DNA of 64,000 nucleotides, taken from positions 62,001 through 126,000 of the forward strand of contig CBDFIU010000003.1 of NCBI GenBank assembly GCA_965248235.1. The letters run 5' to 3'. The stretch is from UBA6623 sp965248235. Its GTDB lineage: Bacteria; Acidobacteriota; Terriglobia; Bryobacterales; UBA6623. The translations under genes were made by a program, and so were the position numbers. The notes under the pieces are model-generated. The model did no database searches and was not told the DNA's origin. It worked only from the letters and a program-made list of their open reading frames with translations. Below, one piece after another: positions 1 through 9,766 of the stretch (position 1 is the first letter of the stretch; every line of letters starts with the position of its first letter).

Positions 1-523
1 TGAAGTCGCGGTTCCACTCGTCGTAGAGGGCGCGGGTGAAGTAGACGCCGAGACGCGAGGCGATGGTCTTGGAGGAAGTCGGGTCGACATCCCAGCCTTG
101 GAGCCATTGGGCCAGCGGCTCTTCGACGGCCTTGACAAGGGGGAGTTGGGCGGGGTCATTGAGCGTGTCTTGGTTCAACAGGGCCGGCTGGTCCCTGAGA
201 GACTTTTCCGCCTGTGACCCTAGCTTCTCGGCGTCGGCCTTTGTGCGAGCGAGTATTTGGTAGCTGTCCCCCGCGATTTGGTAGACGGCGCGCGTCAGCG
301 CCCGCAGCACCCATTGGCGAGCCAATCGCTCGGGGTCGGTTTGCTTGCCGACGGCCTTGACGGCGTCGGCGGCGGCGAGGGCCGCGCCGGGGAGGTCTTG
401 GTAGTTGAGCTTGACGAGCGATTTACCCAGGCCGACGAAGAGCGTTTTGAAGTCGGACTTGATGCCGTCGTTCCAGCGACGCTTGGTCGGGGCGACGGCT
501 AATCCGGACGGGTTTTTGGGCAT
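1..523 (-). CDS. Unknown protein, 5' part (runs off the left edge)
   Basis: An open minus-strand frame runs from an ATG at 523 to the window edge, about 174 residues. It begins MPKNPSGLAVAPTKRRW and is mostly helical in appearance, with Lys/Ala-rich stretches (DAVKAVGKQTDPERLA) and a later RLGVYFTRALYDEWNRDF. No membrane segment or signal peptide is visible. I do not recognise the family. The soluble helical character would suit an N-terminal effector-associated or adaptor region of a large STAND/NTPase-type protein, but no nucleotide-binding motif lies inside the window, so that is only a guess. The downstream TonB receptor gene ends at 586 on its own minus-strand frame, with 62 bp between. 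Confidence 0.55.
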   Translation of the reverse strand, partial: MPKNPSGLAVAPTKRRWNDGIKSDFKTLFVGLGKSLVKLNYQDLPGAALAAADAVKAVGKQTDPERLARQWVLRALTRAVYQIAGDSYQILARTKADAEKLGSQAEKSLRDQPALLNQDTLNDPAQLPLVKAVEEPLAQWLQGWDVDPTSSKTIASRLGVYFTRALYDEWNRDF

Positions 524-585
524 TTTGTCGCGGGGTAATGCTTATCAATCTCCAAATCATACTCTATTGTTCGCGTGAGGATGGG

Positions 586-3318
586 CTAAAAATTGAATTG
601 CAGCAAGAATCGAAATGTGCGGCCGTCGTTGAGGGTGTTGGTGATGCGGCCGAAATTGGGGGAGGCTAGATCGCGGCCGGGTTCGGCGAATTGCGGGGTG
701 TTGAGGAAATTGATTGATTCGGCACGAAATAGGAGTACTCGCTCGGAGCCGACCGAGAATTTTCGCGATAGGCTCACGTTGAAATTACTAATGGCATCCT
801 TTCGGAAGGTGTTGCGGCCCAACGAACCATTCTGCTCGAAGGGGGCGATGAAGGAAAAGGCCGTGGTCGGCAGCAGGCCGCGAGATGTATCCGGATGGTC
901 GATCGCTCTTCCGAGAACCGCGGGATCGAGAACGTGCGGGCGGTCCCTGCCGGTGCCGTCAACGTTCCCAAAGCCCCTGCCGTCGGAGCCGGAAACGACC
1001 GTGAACGGAGTGCCCGATTTCAGTAGGATCACCGAGGAAATGCGCCAATTCGCCAACAAGGCGGCGGGCGGGCTTTTTCGTCCTCGGGCTTGCGGCAGGT
1101 CGTAGTGGAGGCGGGTTAAGAAGGCGTGGGGCTGATCGAAGGTGCTGAGACCGCGCATTTCCCCGTGAGAGTTCGATTCCGATTGGCTTTGAGAAAACCA
1201 AGCGTCGGAACTCGAGCCGGTACCCGTGTAGTTGCTCTCTAGATCAATGCCTTTGCTGAACCAATATGACGTGTCGAGAGCGAGCCCCCGCCAGGTGGGA
1301 ACGACGAGCCGGACCTTGGCGGCGTCGTAGTAACCTCGCGAGCTGTTGAGGATCCGCCGGATTTCGAAATAGCGCGGGTCGGGCCGACGCTGGTTGACGG
1401 TTTCGGTGGTGAGGGGAATCCCCGGCACGGGCTGGGCGCGGTTCGTATTCCATTGGTTCAACAGCTTGATCGAACGACTGCCGACGTACCCGATTTCAGC
1501 TCGCCAGTTGCCGGGAAGGCTCCACTCCCATGAGAAGTTGTACTGATGCGAATAGGGCGATACGAGGTTCGGGTCCAATTGATAAATAGAGCTTCGGGCT
1601 CCGGAGTCTAGATCCCCCGGTTCCAAGGCGGAGAGAGGATCCGCGAGCCGGGGGGCTTGGATCGCCACTGTCAGATTTCCCGGCGGGTTGAAACGAGCCT
1701 GGCTGTAGGTCACCGGAAAGATCTCGCCGTATTGAATGCCGTAGGCGCCGCGCAACACGCCCCCACGCCCGCCCAGCCGGTAGGCGAAGCCGAATCGAGG
1801 CGCCCAATTGTTGCAATCGCAAGCGAAGGGAATTTCACTGAGCCCATTGACCTCGACGGGCGCGAGGGCGGGCTGATAGCGCAGTCCGATGTTGAGGGTC
1901 AGGTTGCTGGTTGCCTGCCAGCGGTCGCCGAGGAACAATTGGGCGTCCCAGGCGCGGAAACCGCGATGGATTTCCCCGATGGCTCGGGCGAAGCGGCTGG
2001 GGCGCCCGAGCCGAAAGTTCGTGAGAACGTCATGTCCGAAGTCGTTGCGGAACTCGAACTCGCCCCGATGGCTGGCGCTTTCAAAGCCGTTGATCTGACG
2101 CCGGATCAACCTCACCCCGGCGTCAACCGCGTGCCGGCCCTGAACCCGGCGCAGCCGGCCGCCGTACTGAAACGTGTTTCTCGCTCTATCGATGGGCACC
2201 AGTGGCGTCGGCCCTAGGAAGTGGATGGCGCCGGCCATCCATATGAGGGGTCCGACGGAAGTCTCGTCGGGCAGCAGCAACGAACCGACGCGGTCGAAAG
2301 CGGCCGAAAAATCGGTGATCGTTTGCGCGTTCCAGGTACGGCTCCACGTCATCTTGGCGCGGTGGTTCTTGGTGGCCGTATCGGGGTTTTGGCCGCCGAC
2401 GAGTTGGAATGCTGTCACGTCTTGCCCTGTGAATCGGTAGTTGAGGACAACGTGATCCTGGGGAGACAAATCGACATCGAGACGCAACCCGATGGCGTTT
2501 CCGTCGATGGATTGCGGCGAGTTCGTGTTGAGCGCTCGCGGGTCGATGTCGGGGCGATTGGGGGGTTCTTCGGGATAGGCCGCCATCATCCGGCTGAAGA
2601 AGTCCTTGGTGGCCTGATCGACCAGCTCGCCGGTGATGGGATCGCGGTCGAGCGGAGTCCTCTCATGCGGCAGCGGCACAAGGACGTTGCCGTTGACGTT
2701 GCCTCGGATCTTATTCTGCTTGGCATGGACGCCGAGGGCGGCGCGGCGGCCAAGGGGAACGGTGACGGCGAAACCGTAGTCGTTGGAGCGGGCGGGCTTC
2801 ACGCCGCCGGCCTGGAAGAAAGACCGCGCGCTGAACACGCTGTTGTTGTGCATCTCGTAGAGGCTGCCGTGCAGCGAGCGGCGGCGGTTCGGCGTGAGAT
2901 GCAAGGTCGCGGAGGGACTGCCGCCGAACTCCGCGCCGAAGTAGTTGCTTTCGATGTTGAATTCCTTGACGATGGTCGCCGAGGCGCCCATCCTTTCATT
3001 GAGTTCGCGCTGCACGGCGTTGTCCACGAGAGTGATGCGAACGTTCTCGTTACGGCGACTCTCGCCGGAGGCCGAATCCACTTCGCCGAGCAAGTTGAGG
3101 GCCTTGCGCTCGGCTCCCGAGCCGGGACCGGCGGATGGGGCGTCTGGTCGCGGCGGAGCGATGTTTTCGAGGGCGGCGGGCGGCGGCGTTTGGGCCCGCG
3201 GTGCATTCGCGGGTTGTTTATCCGCGCGGGGTGGCTCCTCGCCGAACGCCGGCGGAGAGGCGAGGGTCAACAGCAGGATCGCGGAGCGAAAAGCACGTGG
3301 GTGGAGGGAGACCGACAC
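586..3318 (-). CDS. TonB-dependent outer-membrane receptor, Oar-like
   Basis: The 910-residue product starts with a signal peptide (MSVSLHPRAFRSAILLLTLAS, cut near AFGEE). A Pro/Ala-rich linker of about 50 residues follows. The plug-like region (about residues 70-190, with FNIESNYFGAEFGGSPSATL and the HGSLYEMHNNSVFSARSFF stretch) leads into a long beta-barrel with many alternating aromatic strands. The protein ends LLQFNF, and a C-terminal Phe is usual for BAM-inserted barrels. The HGSLYE.HN and RAESINFLNTPQF patterns are those of the large Acidobacterial TonB receptors. Unlike the receptor at 52.8 kb it lacks an obvious N-terminal carboxypeptidase-regulatory-like domain. The substrate cannot be deduced. 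Long open frames on the other strand are shadows. Confidence 0.88.
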   Translation of the reverse strand: MSVSLHPRAFRSAILLLTLASPPAFGEEPPRADKQPANAPRAQTPPPAALENIAPPRPDAPSAGPGSGAERKALNLLGEVDSASGESRRNENVRITLVDNAVQRELNERMGASATIVKEFNIESNYFGAEFGGSPSATLHLTPNRRRSLHGSLYEMHNNSVFSARSFFQAGGVKPARSNDYGFAVTVPLGRRAALGVHAKQNKIRGNVNGNVLVPLPHERTPLDRDPITGELVDQATKDFFSRMMAAYPEEPPNRPDIDPRALNTNSPQSIDGNAIGLRLDVDLSPQDHVVLNYRFTGQDVTAFQLVGGQNPDTATKNHRAKMTWSRTWNAQTITDFSAAFDRVGSLLLPDETSVGPLIWMAGAIHFLGPTPLVPIDRARNTFQYGGRLRRVQGRHAVDAGVRLIRRQINGFESASHRGEFEFRNDFGHDVLTNFRLGRPSRFARAIGEIHRGFRAWDAQLFLGDRWQATSNLTLNIGLRYQPALAPVEVNGLSEIPFACDCNNWAPRFGFAYRLGGRGGVLRGAYGIQYGEIFPVTYSQARFNPPGNLTVAIQAPRLADPLSALEPGDLDSGARSSIYQLDPNLVSPYSHQYNFSWEWSLPGNWRAEIGYVGSRSIKLLNQWNTNRAQPVPGIPLTTETVNQRRPDPRYFEIRRILNSSRGYYDAAKVRLVVPTWRGLALDTSYWFSKGIDLESNYTGTGSSSDAWFSQSQSESNSHGEMRGLSTFDQPHAFLTRLHYDLPQARGRKSPPAALLANWRISSVILLKSGTPFTVVSGSDGRGFGNVDGTGRDRPHVLDPAVLGRAIDHPDTSRGLLPTTAFSFIAPFEQNGSLGRNTFRKDAISNFNVSLSRKFSVGSERVLLFRAESINFLNTPQFAEPGRDLASPNFGRITNTLNDGRTFRFLLQFNF

Positions 3319-3370
3319 GAGAAACCGCGACCGAAATCATAAGCCTACCAGGCGTAGTGTTCTCTCGGTC

Positions 3371-3660
3371 ACCGCGGTTTGGGTGCGCGACATAAATGTG
3401 GAACATCCCTCCAACCATCCGAGCAACAGAATCAGAGGCGTGGACGGAAGTCCACGCTCAGCCCGGTTCACCGGGCTTGAGTCGCAATAGGCCGGGCCCT
3501 TGTAGGGCCGGTTAAGAAGGCACATCGCCCGTTACCAGGCCGTTTCAACGGCCTTTTCGCGCCGAGGCTTTAGCCATAGCCCAACCAACGGATAATTTCA
3601 CGTATGGCGGCGCTCGGGGCCACCGATCCTCCCACATTTATGTCGCGCACCCCCGCGGTT
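3371..3660. repeat. MITE-like element with about 30-bp terminal inverted repeats and nested hairpins
   Basis: The left end 3371-3401 and right end 3631-3660 are inverted copies, sharing the core GGTGCGCGACATAAATGTGG and an outer ACCGCGG block, with a small length difference between the two. The interior carries successive short palindromes: CGTGGAC/GTCCACG (3439-3456), AGCCCGG/CCGGGCT (3460-3477), a CCGG..GGGCC pair near 3491-3511 and AGGCCGTT/AACGGCCT near 3537-3553. No ORF of note lies inside. A second, left-truncated copy lies at 28041-28287. The pattern suggests a non-autonomous mobile element or a structured RNA. The whole 3319-3799 gene-free stretch is mostly this element. Confidence 0.7.
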
Positions 3661-3799
3661 GGTGGAGCCGGCCGCGGTTGGAGAACCCAGCTTGAGCGAG
3701 TATGATAGCCGAGACCGGAGTCGCTATGAACCTCACCAAGCGCTGCTTGCGAATCGGCGCCGCGCGGGCGGTTGCCGGCCTGTTGATGCAAGGAACGGT

Positions 3800-5897
3800 A
3801 TGACCCGGTTCCGTTCGCTTCTTACTCTCGCTTTCGGCCGCGGACTTTCTGATCGGCGACTGTACATCGTCTTCGTGTGTATTTTGCCGGTCCTATTCCT
3901 GCTCTACTTCGAATCTCCCTTTACTCGACCTGTTCCCATCGACGATTTGGTGCCGGCCTACGGGTCCACGATCTTACGGATAGGTCAGGCTCCTTGGGTC
4001 GACGGGCTGGGTCTGGTTTCTCACGCCGCTCTGAGCTATCTATGGGCCGTCTTGATTATCGCCGTCGACCTCATGTTTGGACTGGCGTTCCTGCGTTGGA
4101 GATCTCTCCAAGGTTCATGCCGCCTGTCGCCCGCCCTTAGGGCCGCCAGTGCCTTGGCGCTCGGTTGCGGATTTGCCGGCATGGCTGTATTTGGTCTGGG
4201 AGCCGTCCACTATCTCACGAGGACTTCCGTTTTAGCCGTAACGGCGCTTATGGCCGTGGTCGGCGTGGGGGGGCTCTACCGGCAACGGGCGTGGCGCTGG
4301 GGATTTTCATTTCTAGCTGCGTTTCGCCCCTCTCGAGCCAATCGCAAGCTTATCGCCGTGTCCGCTTTCTTGCTGCTGCCGGCGATCGTTATCCACGGTT
4401 TTGACTTGTTGCTGCCGGTGCTGCAGTTTGACAGCACGATGTACCACATGAGCGCGGCTAAGCTGTATCGGGAGCAGCAGGCGCTTGTCTACGACCCGGG
4501 CATTCGTTTTAACGGGCAGCCCCAATTTCCCGTGCTCATCTACCTTCGCTATTGGCTCCTGCTCGAAAGCGACACTCTCCTCAAGTTGGCGAACTTGGCA
4601 TTTTCGTTGATCCTTCTGCTCACGCTTGTCGGCGTGGCGCGACGGCTCCGTTGGCGAGATTCGTGGTTTGTTGGGGCCCTTTACCTCGCCGCCATGCCGA
4701 TCGTCTGCGTTGTCGCGAAGGTGGAGTACGCCGATCTCGCTCTCACGGCCTTCGCGGGTCTCGGAATCATGTTGCTGTTGCAACAGCTTCGCCGGCCTCA
4801 TGTGCGGCTCCAGGTGGAGGCTGGATTAGTATTCGGCCTGGCGGTCTCCTGCAAGCATCTTGGGTTGATGCTGTTCGCGGCTGCTCTGGCGGGCTATTCG
4901 GTAGCGGGATGGGTGGCGGGTGTTCCGCCGCGGCGTCTGGCGCGCGGGTGCTTTCTCTTGGTCCTACTCGTCGGCCTGGTCGGCTCGGGATGGTGGTTTC
5001 GGTCGTGGCTTCACACCGGAACACCGCTGCATCCTTTCTCCCGGGGGCGAGTACGCGGCGACGACAGAGTCCTTCACGCTTTCCCAACACGAACCCGGCC
5101 TGCGTCACTTCGCCGGCGCTGCTTATGACCTTGTGGCGATGCGGCGGGACGGGCTCGGTCACTCGGATGGGTTCGGTGTTTCCGTGCTTCTGTTGCTGAT
5201 CGTCGGCCTATTCGCCGTCTTTCGGCGCGAGAAGTACCGCGGTCTCTTGCGCGTGGAGTGGGTTTTCGCCATTGTTACCCTCGCGTCGTATTTCCTTGCC
5301 TGGGGCTTTACGGCTTTACCGCACCGTTACTTGGTTCCTTTGGCACCGCTGCTTGCCATGCTTTTTCTTACCTCGATTCGTCAACTCAGCGGGACGGACG
5401 GCCGCCTACCCAAGGTTCTCACTCTCTTTCTCGTCGCGATTACACTTCATACCTCTTTCGCAGCGAGCATGACGGGAGTGCATCGCATCCCTCCACCGAC
5501 GAATCAGGCGGAAAAGCAACTCTGGTTAGAGCGAGCGCTGCCTTACTATAGAGCTGTGCAAGCGGTTAATGAGGCGGCTCGCCCCTCTGACCGGACGTAT
5601 CTCTTGTTAGCCTCGCGGACTCACTTCTATGTCGACACGGTCCGCTTTGGGGATTGGTTTGGACACTACAGCTACAAATGGCTCTTCGAGGGCGTGGAAT
5701 CCGATCAGGCCATGCTGGCGAAGCTTAGAGACGCGGGATTTCAATATCTCTTGGTGGACCACCTGAATGTACGCCGGTTACGGCGCCTCTATCCGCAAGC
5801 GTTGCGTGATTCGGCGTTCCGCGCGCCGGGCGGGCAACCGGATGGGGTGCGGCAAATCTATTTGGGCCGCCGATATTCCGTGTTCAAACTCGATTAG
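3800..5897 (+). pseudogene. GT-C type membrane glycosyltransferase (GT39/ArnT-like), frameshifted
   Basis: Translation from the ATG at 3800 (AAGGA five bases upstream) gives a polytopic membrane protein with about ten hydrophobic segments. It carries the loop typical of GT-C enzymes: FDSTMYHMSAAKLYREQQ, then QPQFPVLIYLRYWLL. These use polyprenyl-phosphate sugars and act on the periplasmic side. The frame is lost at the run CCCGGGGG (about 5040-5046), where it becomes RGRVRGDD. The matching continuation (PGGEYAATTESFTLS) lies in the next frame and runs to 5897, ending in a soluble YLLVDHLNVRRLRRLYP tail. A one-base change would restore about 699 residues. The gene leads an operon with the GT2 enzyme and methyltransferase downstream. 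Confidence 0.75.
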
Positions 5898-6828
5898 CCC
5901 GCTTTTCTCATTGCGTGGCGAGGCAAAGTGCCCGAGAGGCCCGTCAGGCGATGAGAAATGCGGGTTAGGTTCGCCGGAGAGTCGACAGGCTCTCCCGCGG
6001 AACGGCCCCTGCCGGCATGTTAGAGTGGACCAGGTGTTGGGGCGCTGCGTGCCGGACGTCTTGTGAAGGTCATCATTCAGATTCCGTGCCTTAACGAGGA
6101 GGAGACCCTGCCTCAGACGTATGCCGACCTTCCGCGCTCAATTCCGGGCGTGGATACGATCGAAGTTTTGATCACGGATGACGGGAGTACCGACCGCACC
6201 CTACAGGTGGCCGAAGACCTGGGCGTTGGCCACGTGATCCGCCATACGAGGAACCGCGGCTTGGCCGGCGCTTTTCGTACTTGTATGGACAGCAGCCTCA
6301 AGTTGGGCGCCGATATTATCGTAAACACCGATGCCGATAATCAGTACCGCGGCCAAGACATCCGGAAGCTGGTCGAACCTATCTTGGAGGGAAGGGCCGA
6401 TCTGTTCATCGGAGACCGATGCATCAGCACCCTTGACAGACCTTTCGTATTCGAAGAAGCTGTTGCAACGCGCGGGGAGCCTTATCGTGGGGTTGTTGTC
6501 GGGAGTCGATATACCTGACGCGGTCAGCGGCTTTCGGGCGTTTTCGCGCAACGCGGCGCTGCGGATCAATATCCTCTCGTCTTTCAGCTATACGACCGAA
6601 ATGTTGATACAGGCCGGCCGCAAGAAACTGAGCGTTTGTTCGGTGCCCATACGTGTCAATCCGAAGACCCGGGAATCGAGACTGTTTCGTACCGTCCCGG
6701 GCTTTATCGCGCGGTCCGCCGGCACGATGGTGAGGACCTATGCGCTGTATCAACCTTTTCGGTTGTATACCTATGGCGGACTGCTCATCTTATTACTCGG
6801 CGCCGCGCCTATTGTCCGTTTTCTCTAT

Positions 6829-7864
6829 GATGGGTATTTACTTGACTCAGGTATTGGGAAATAGCCCCTACATGTTGTGGTCGTCCGTAGCGCGTGTCGC
6901 GGTGCCTCCGACCAGCGATTTGTAGGGTGCCGGTGGCACGGCGACGGCCTGTTGAACCAGGCGGTAAAAGAGCTTGCCTCGACTTCTGGACTTGCGGCGG
7001 TTGAAGCGGAAGGCGAATTCGTCGAGGTAGGAGTCGAGATGCTCGTGACTGACCGCTCCTTGATGCGTGCCCAGCATCCAGCGCTTCACTAACGACACCA
7101 CGCGGTGCACCCGGGGGAGCAGTTTCGAGGCGCGCGCCGGTTGCCCCTCCAGGTAGCTCACCTCGTGGCGATAGCCGTCGCCTTCGAGCGGTTCGTATCC
7201 CAGCCAACCGTCGGTATGGACCACGCTGCCGGGTTCGATCGACTCGCCGACGAAGGCCATCAAGCTGTCCCCGGAGGCGTTGGGAATGGTGCGTATCCGA
7301 ACCCGCCCGATGCCGGCACCATCTTCCTCGGCCGCTACTACAATCAGCGCCTTAGCGTCGGTTTGGCGACCGCGCACGCCCTCCTCCAAGCCTCCTAAGT
7401 AAGTCTCGTCAACCTCCACGCGCCCGCTGAGCCGATCGCGTCCGGGCCGCACCATGGCGCGCCGGAGCTTATGCAACCAAGTCCAGGCCGTTTTGTAGCT
7501 GCCCAGGCCCAACACCCGCTGCAAGCCCAGCGCGCTCGCCCCGTTCTTCTGGCTCGTGAGCCACCACATGGCTCGAAACCAACTCTGGAGGGGTTGGCGG
7601 GTGTCTTGAAATATTGTGCCCGCCGTTGGAGAAGCTTGATGCCCGCAGCCGGCGCACTCCAGCAGCGCTGTCCGCACCGCCCACGCTTTGTCGTGCCCGC
7701 ATCGCGGACAACGAAAACCCTCCGGCCAGCGGAGTTGACACAGATACTCTCGACAGGCCTGCTCGGTGGCGAAACGCGCCTCGAACTCGGCCAGATTCCG
7801 AGGATAATCTTCCATTTCCCCGATCCTACATCTTGTGGTCACCTGAGTCAAGTAAATACCCATC
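6829..7864 (-). mobile_element. IS1595-type insertion sequence, copy 1
   Basis: The element is 1036 bp long with terminal inverted repeats starting GATGGGTATTTACTTGACTC; the outer 24 bp are identical at both ends. It is flanked by the 8-bp target duplication TTCTCTAT at 6821-6828 and 7865-7872, the length expected for IS1595. It carries one transposase gene on the minus strand and disrupts the GT2 gene. Confidence 0.93.
6868..7815 (-). CDS. IS1595 family transposase (ISXO2-like), copy 1
   Basis: The product, about 315 residues from MEDYPRNL, has an N-terminal zinc ribbon (CPRCGHDKAW..ECAGCGHQ) followed by an ISXO2-like DDE catalytic domain. The first Asp is in GRVEVDETYLGG and the second in VVHTDGWLGYEPL. 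The C-terminal part has HRVVSLVKRW and FAFRFNRRKSRSRGKLFYRL. An upstream in-frame ATG (MGIYLTQ) lies inside the terminal inverted repeat, so a slightly longer start is possible. I chose MEDYPRNL because it is the usual N-terminus of this family. Confidence 0.92.
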   Translation of the reverse strand: MEDYPRNLAEFEARFATEQACREYLCQLRWPEGFRCPRCGHDKAWAVRTALLECAGCGHQASPTAGTIFQDTRQPLQSWFRAMWWLTSQKNGASALGLQRVLGLGSYKTAWTWLHKLRRAMVRPGRDRLSGRVEVDETYLGGLEEGVRGRQTDAKALIVVAAEEDGAGIGRVRIRTIPNASGDSLMAFVGESIEPGSVVHTDGWLGYEPLEGDGYRHEVSYLEGQPARASKLLPRVHRVVSLVKRWMLGTHQGAVSHEHLDSYLDEFAFRFNRRKSRSRGKLFYRLVQQAVAVPPAPYKSLVGGTATRATDDHNM

Positions 7865-8118
7865 TTCTCTATTTTTACTTCTCCGGTGACGGCGCCGGCC
7901 ATGTGCAATCGCTACTACTTGGCGCGGCGCTGGTGGTGGCGGGGTTCATCACGATCTTGGTTGGAACCGTTACCGATCTCATCGCGGCAAACAGGAGACT
8001 GCTCGAGATGCTACTCGAGAAAATTCGTCGACTGGAATTGGATGTCGGCAAAGAAGGGCGAGAAGACGCAGGGCGCCCGGATCTCGGGGACACCGACCAA
8101 TCATGACCGGACGACGGT

Positions 8119-8664
8119 ATGCCGGATCAAGTTAACGGTCTTTTGTCACCCTTTCTTCGACAGCAACGTCTCGCGGCGGTGCGTCCACACATTCGTCAAG
8201 GTCGAATATTGGACTACGGTTGCGGCGTGGGGCAACTCGCGCGATATGTCGAGCCCGGCCGCTATGTCGGCATGGACATTGACGCATCGTCGATTGAGAC
8301 CGCAAGGAGCGAACATGAGGAGTATTTGTTTCTTACCAAGGATGAATTTGACAGCCGAGCCAATCCGGATCGATTCGACGCCGTGGTCGCTTTGGCCTTG
8401 ATGGAACATATGCCGGATCCCCCGGCTTGGCTTTCCGAGATCGGAGGGCTCTTGAAGCCGAACGGACGGCTCATCCTGACGACCCCTCATCCGCGGTTCA
8501 GAAAGATGCACGAGTTAGGAGCTTTATTGGGGCTGTTTAGCCGTGAAGCCGCCGACGAGCACGAGATCCTGATCGATGGGGAACTGATGTCGAAGTTCGG
8601 CCCGTTGGCCGGGATGGTGGTTGAGCGCTCCCAGCCATTCCTGATGGGCTGCAATCAGCTTTGA
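8119..8664 (+). CDS. Class I SAM-dependent methyltransferase, 3' end altered by IS
   Basis: The 181-residue protein has a SAM-binding motif I (ILDYGCGVGQLARYV), an acidic GMDIDASSIE loop, FDAVVALALMEHMPDP and LLKPNGRLILTTPHP, all typical of Methyltransf_11/25 enzymes in glycan clusters. The natural frame continued GCNQLFILRRRG and stopped at 9728. IS1595 copy 2 has inserted after CAGCTTT, and its first bases create a TGA directly after Leu. Only the last seven residues are lost, so activity may be retained. It is the third gene of the glycan operon. The acceptor is unknown: a sugar, lipid carrier or small molecule is possible. Confidence 0.8.
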   Translation: MPDQVNGLLSPFLRQQRLAAVRPHIRQGRILDYGCGVGQLARYVEPGRYVGMDIDASSIETARSEHEEYLFLTKDEFDSRANPDRFDAVVALALMEHMPDPPAWLSEIGGLLKPNGRLILTTPHPRFRKMHELGALLGLFSREAADEHEILIDGELMSKFGPLAGMVVERSQPFLMGCNQL

Positions 8665-9698
8665 TGGGTATTTACTTGACTCAGGTGACCACAAGATGTA
8701 GGATCGGGGAAATGGAAGATTGTCCTCGGAATCTGGCCGAGTTCGAGGCGCGTTTCGCCACCGAGCAGGCCTGTCGAGAGTATCTGTGTCAACTCCGCTG
8801 GCCGGAGGGTTTTCGTTGTCCGCGATGCGGGCACGACAAAGCGTGGGCGGTGCGGACAGCGCTGCTGGAGTGCGCCGGCTGCGGGCATCAAGCTTCTCCA
8901 ACGGCGGGCACAATATTTCAAGACACCCGCCAACCCCTCCAGAGTTGGTTTCGAGCCATGTGGTGGCTCACGAGCCAGAAGAACGGGGCGAGCGCGCTGG
9001 GCTTGCAGCGGGTGTTGGGCCTGGGCAGCTACAAAACGGCCTGGACTTGGTTGCATAAGCTCCGGCGCGCCATGGTGCGGCCCGGACGCGATCGGCTCAG
9101 CGGGCGCGTGGAGGTTGACGAGACTTACTTAGGAGGCTTGGAGGAGGGCGTGCGCGGTCGCCAAACCGACGCTGAGGCGCTGATTGTAGTAGCGGCCGAG
9201 GAAGATGGTGCCGGCATCGGGCGGGTTCGGATACGCACCATTCCCAACGCCTCCGGGGACAGCTTGATGGCCTTCGTCGGCGAGTCGATCGAACCCGGCA
9301 GCGTGGTCCATACCGACGGTTGGCTGGGATACGAACCGCTCGAAGGCGACGGCTATCGCCACGAGGTGAGCTACCTGGAGGGGCAACCGGCGCGCGCCTC
9401 GAAACTGCTCCCCCGGGTGCACCGCGTGGTGTCGTTAGTGAAGCGCTGGATACTGGGCACGCATCAAGGAGCGGTCAGTCACGAGCATCTCGACTCCTAC
9501 CTCGACGAATTCGCCTTCCGCTTCAACCGCCGCAAGTCCAGAAGTCGAGGCAAGCTCTTTTACCGCCTGGTTCAACAGGCCGTCGCCGTGCCACCGGCAC
9601 CCTACAAATCGCTGGTCGGAGGCACCGCGACACGCGCTACGGACGACCACAACATGTAGGGGCTATTTCCCAATACCTGAGTCAAGTAAATACCCATC
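8663..9698 (+). mobile_element. IS1595-type insertion sequence, copy 2
   Basis: This is a 1036-bp copy in the plus orientation, flanked by the 8-bp duplication TCAGCTTT at 8655-8662 and 9699-9706. It is nearly identical to copy 1, with a few substitutions, two of them changing the transposase (MEDC instead of MEDY, TDAEAL instead of TDAKAL). Confidence 0.93.
8712..9659 (+). CDS. IS1595 family transposase, copy 2
   Basis: Full-length transposase with zinc ribbon and DDE motifs as in copy 1. It differs by Tyr to Cys at residue 4 (MEDCPRNL) and Lys to Glu in TDAEALIVV. Neither change touches a visible catalytic residue, so it may be active. Confidence 0.92.
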   Translation: MEDCPRNLAEFEARFATEQACREYLCQLRWPEGFRCPRCGHDKAWAVRTALLECAGCGHQASPTAGTIFQDTRQPLQSWFRAMWWLTSQKNGASALGLQRVLGLGSYKTAWTWLHKLRRAMVRPGRDRLSGRVEVDETYLGGLEEGVRGRQTDAEALIVVAAEEDGAGIGRVRIRTIPNASGDSLMAFVGESIEPGSVVHTDGWLGYEPLEGDGYRHEVSYLEGQPARASKLLPRVHRVVSLVKRWILGTHQGAVSHEHLDSYLDEFAFRFNRRKSRSRGKLFYRLVQQAVAVPPAPYKSLVGGTATRATDDHNM

Positions 9699-9766
9699 TC
9701 AGCTTTTTATCCTTCGCCGGCGGGGATGACGGCCGAATCGGGTCCAGGTGACGCTTGGCTGTTGCG

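Larger units (their letters stand above)
6063..8106 (+). pseudogene. GT2 family glycosyltransferase (DPM1-like), frameshifted and IS-interrupted
   Basis: The N-terminal part (GTG at 6063) shows a GT-A fold: IPCLNEEETLPQ, ITDDGSTDRT and the metal-binding NTDADNQY. The frame shifts at about 6425-6440 (GDRCIST to LTDLSYSKKLLQRAG). It continues with GVDIPDAVSGFRAFSR to the first C-terminal membrane helix, where an IS1595-type element sits at 6829-7864. Joining the flanks at the 8-bp duplication TTCTCTAT restores IVRFLYFYFSGDGAGH, the second helix and an RRLLEMLLEKIRRLEL tail ending at 8106. DPM1-like enzymes transfer a sugar to polyprenyl phosphate, so this one could supply the GT-C enzyme upstream. 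The methyltransferase starts 12 bp after its stop. Confidence 0.8.

Noticed and set aside
2221..3342. 373-codon open frame on the plus strand opposite the first TonB receptor
   Set aside because: Fully antisense to a well-supported outer-membrane receptor, with Gly/Arg/Val-biased composition and no family pattern.
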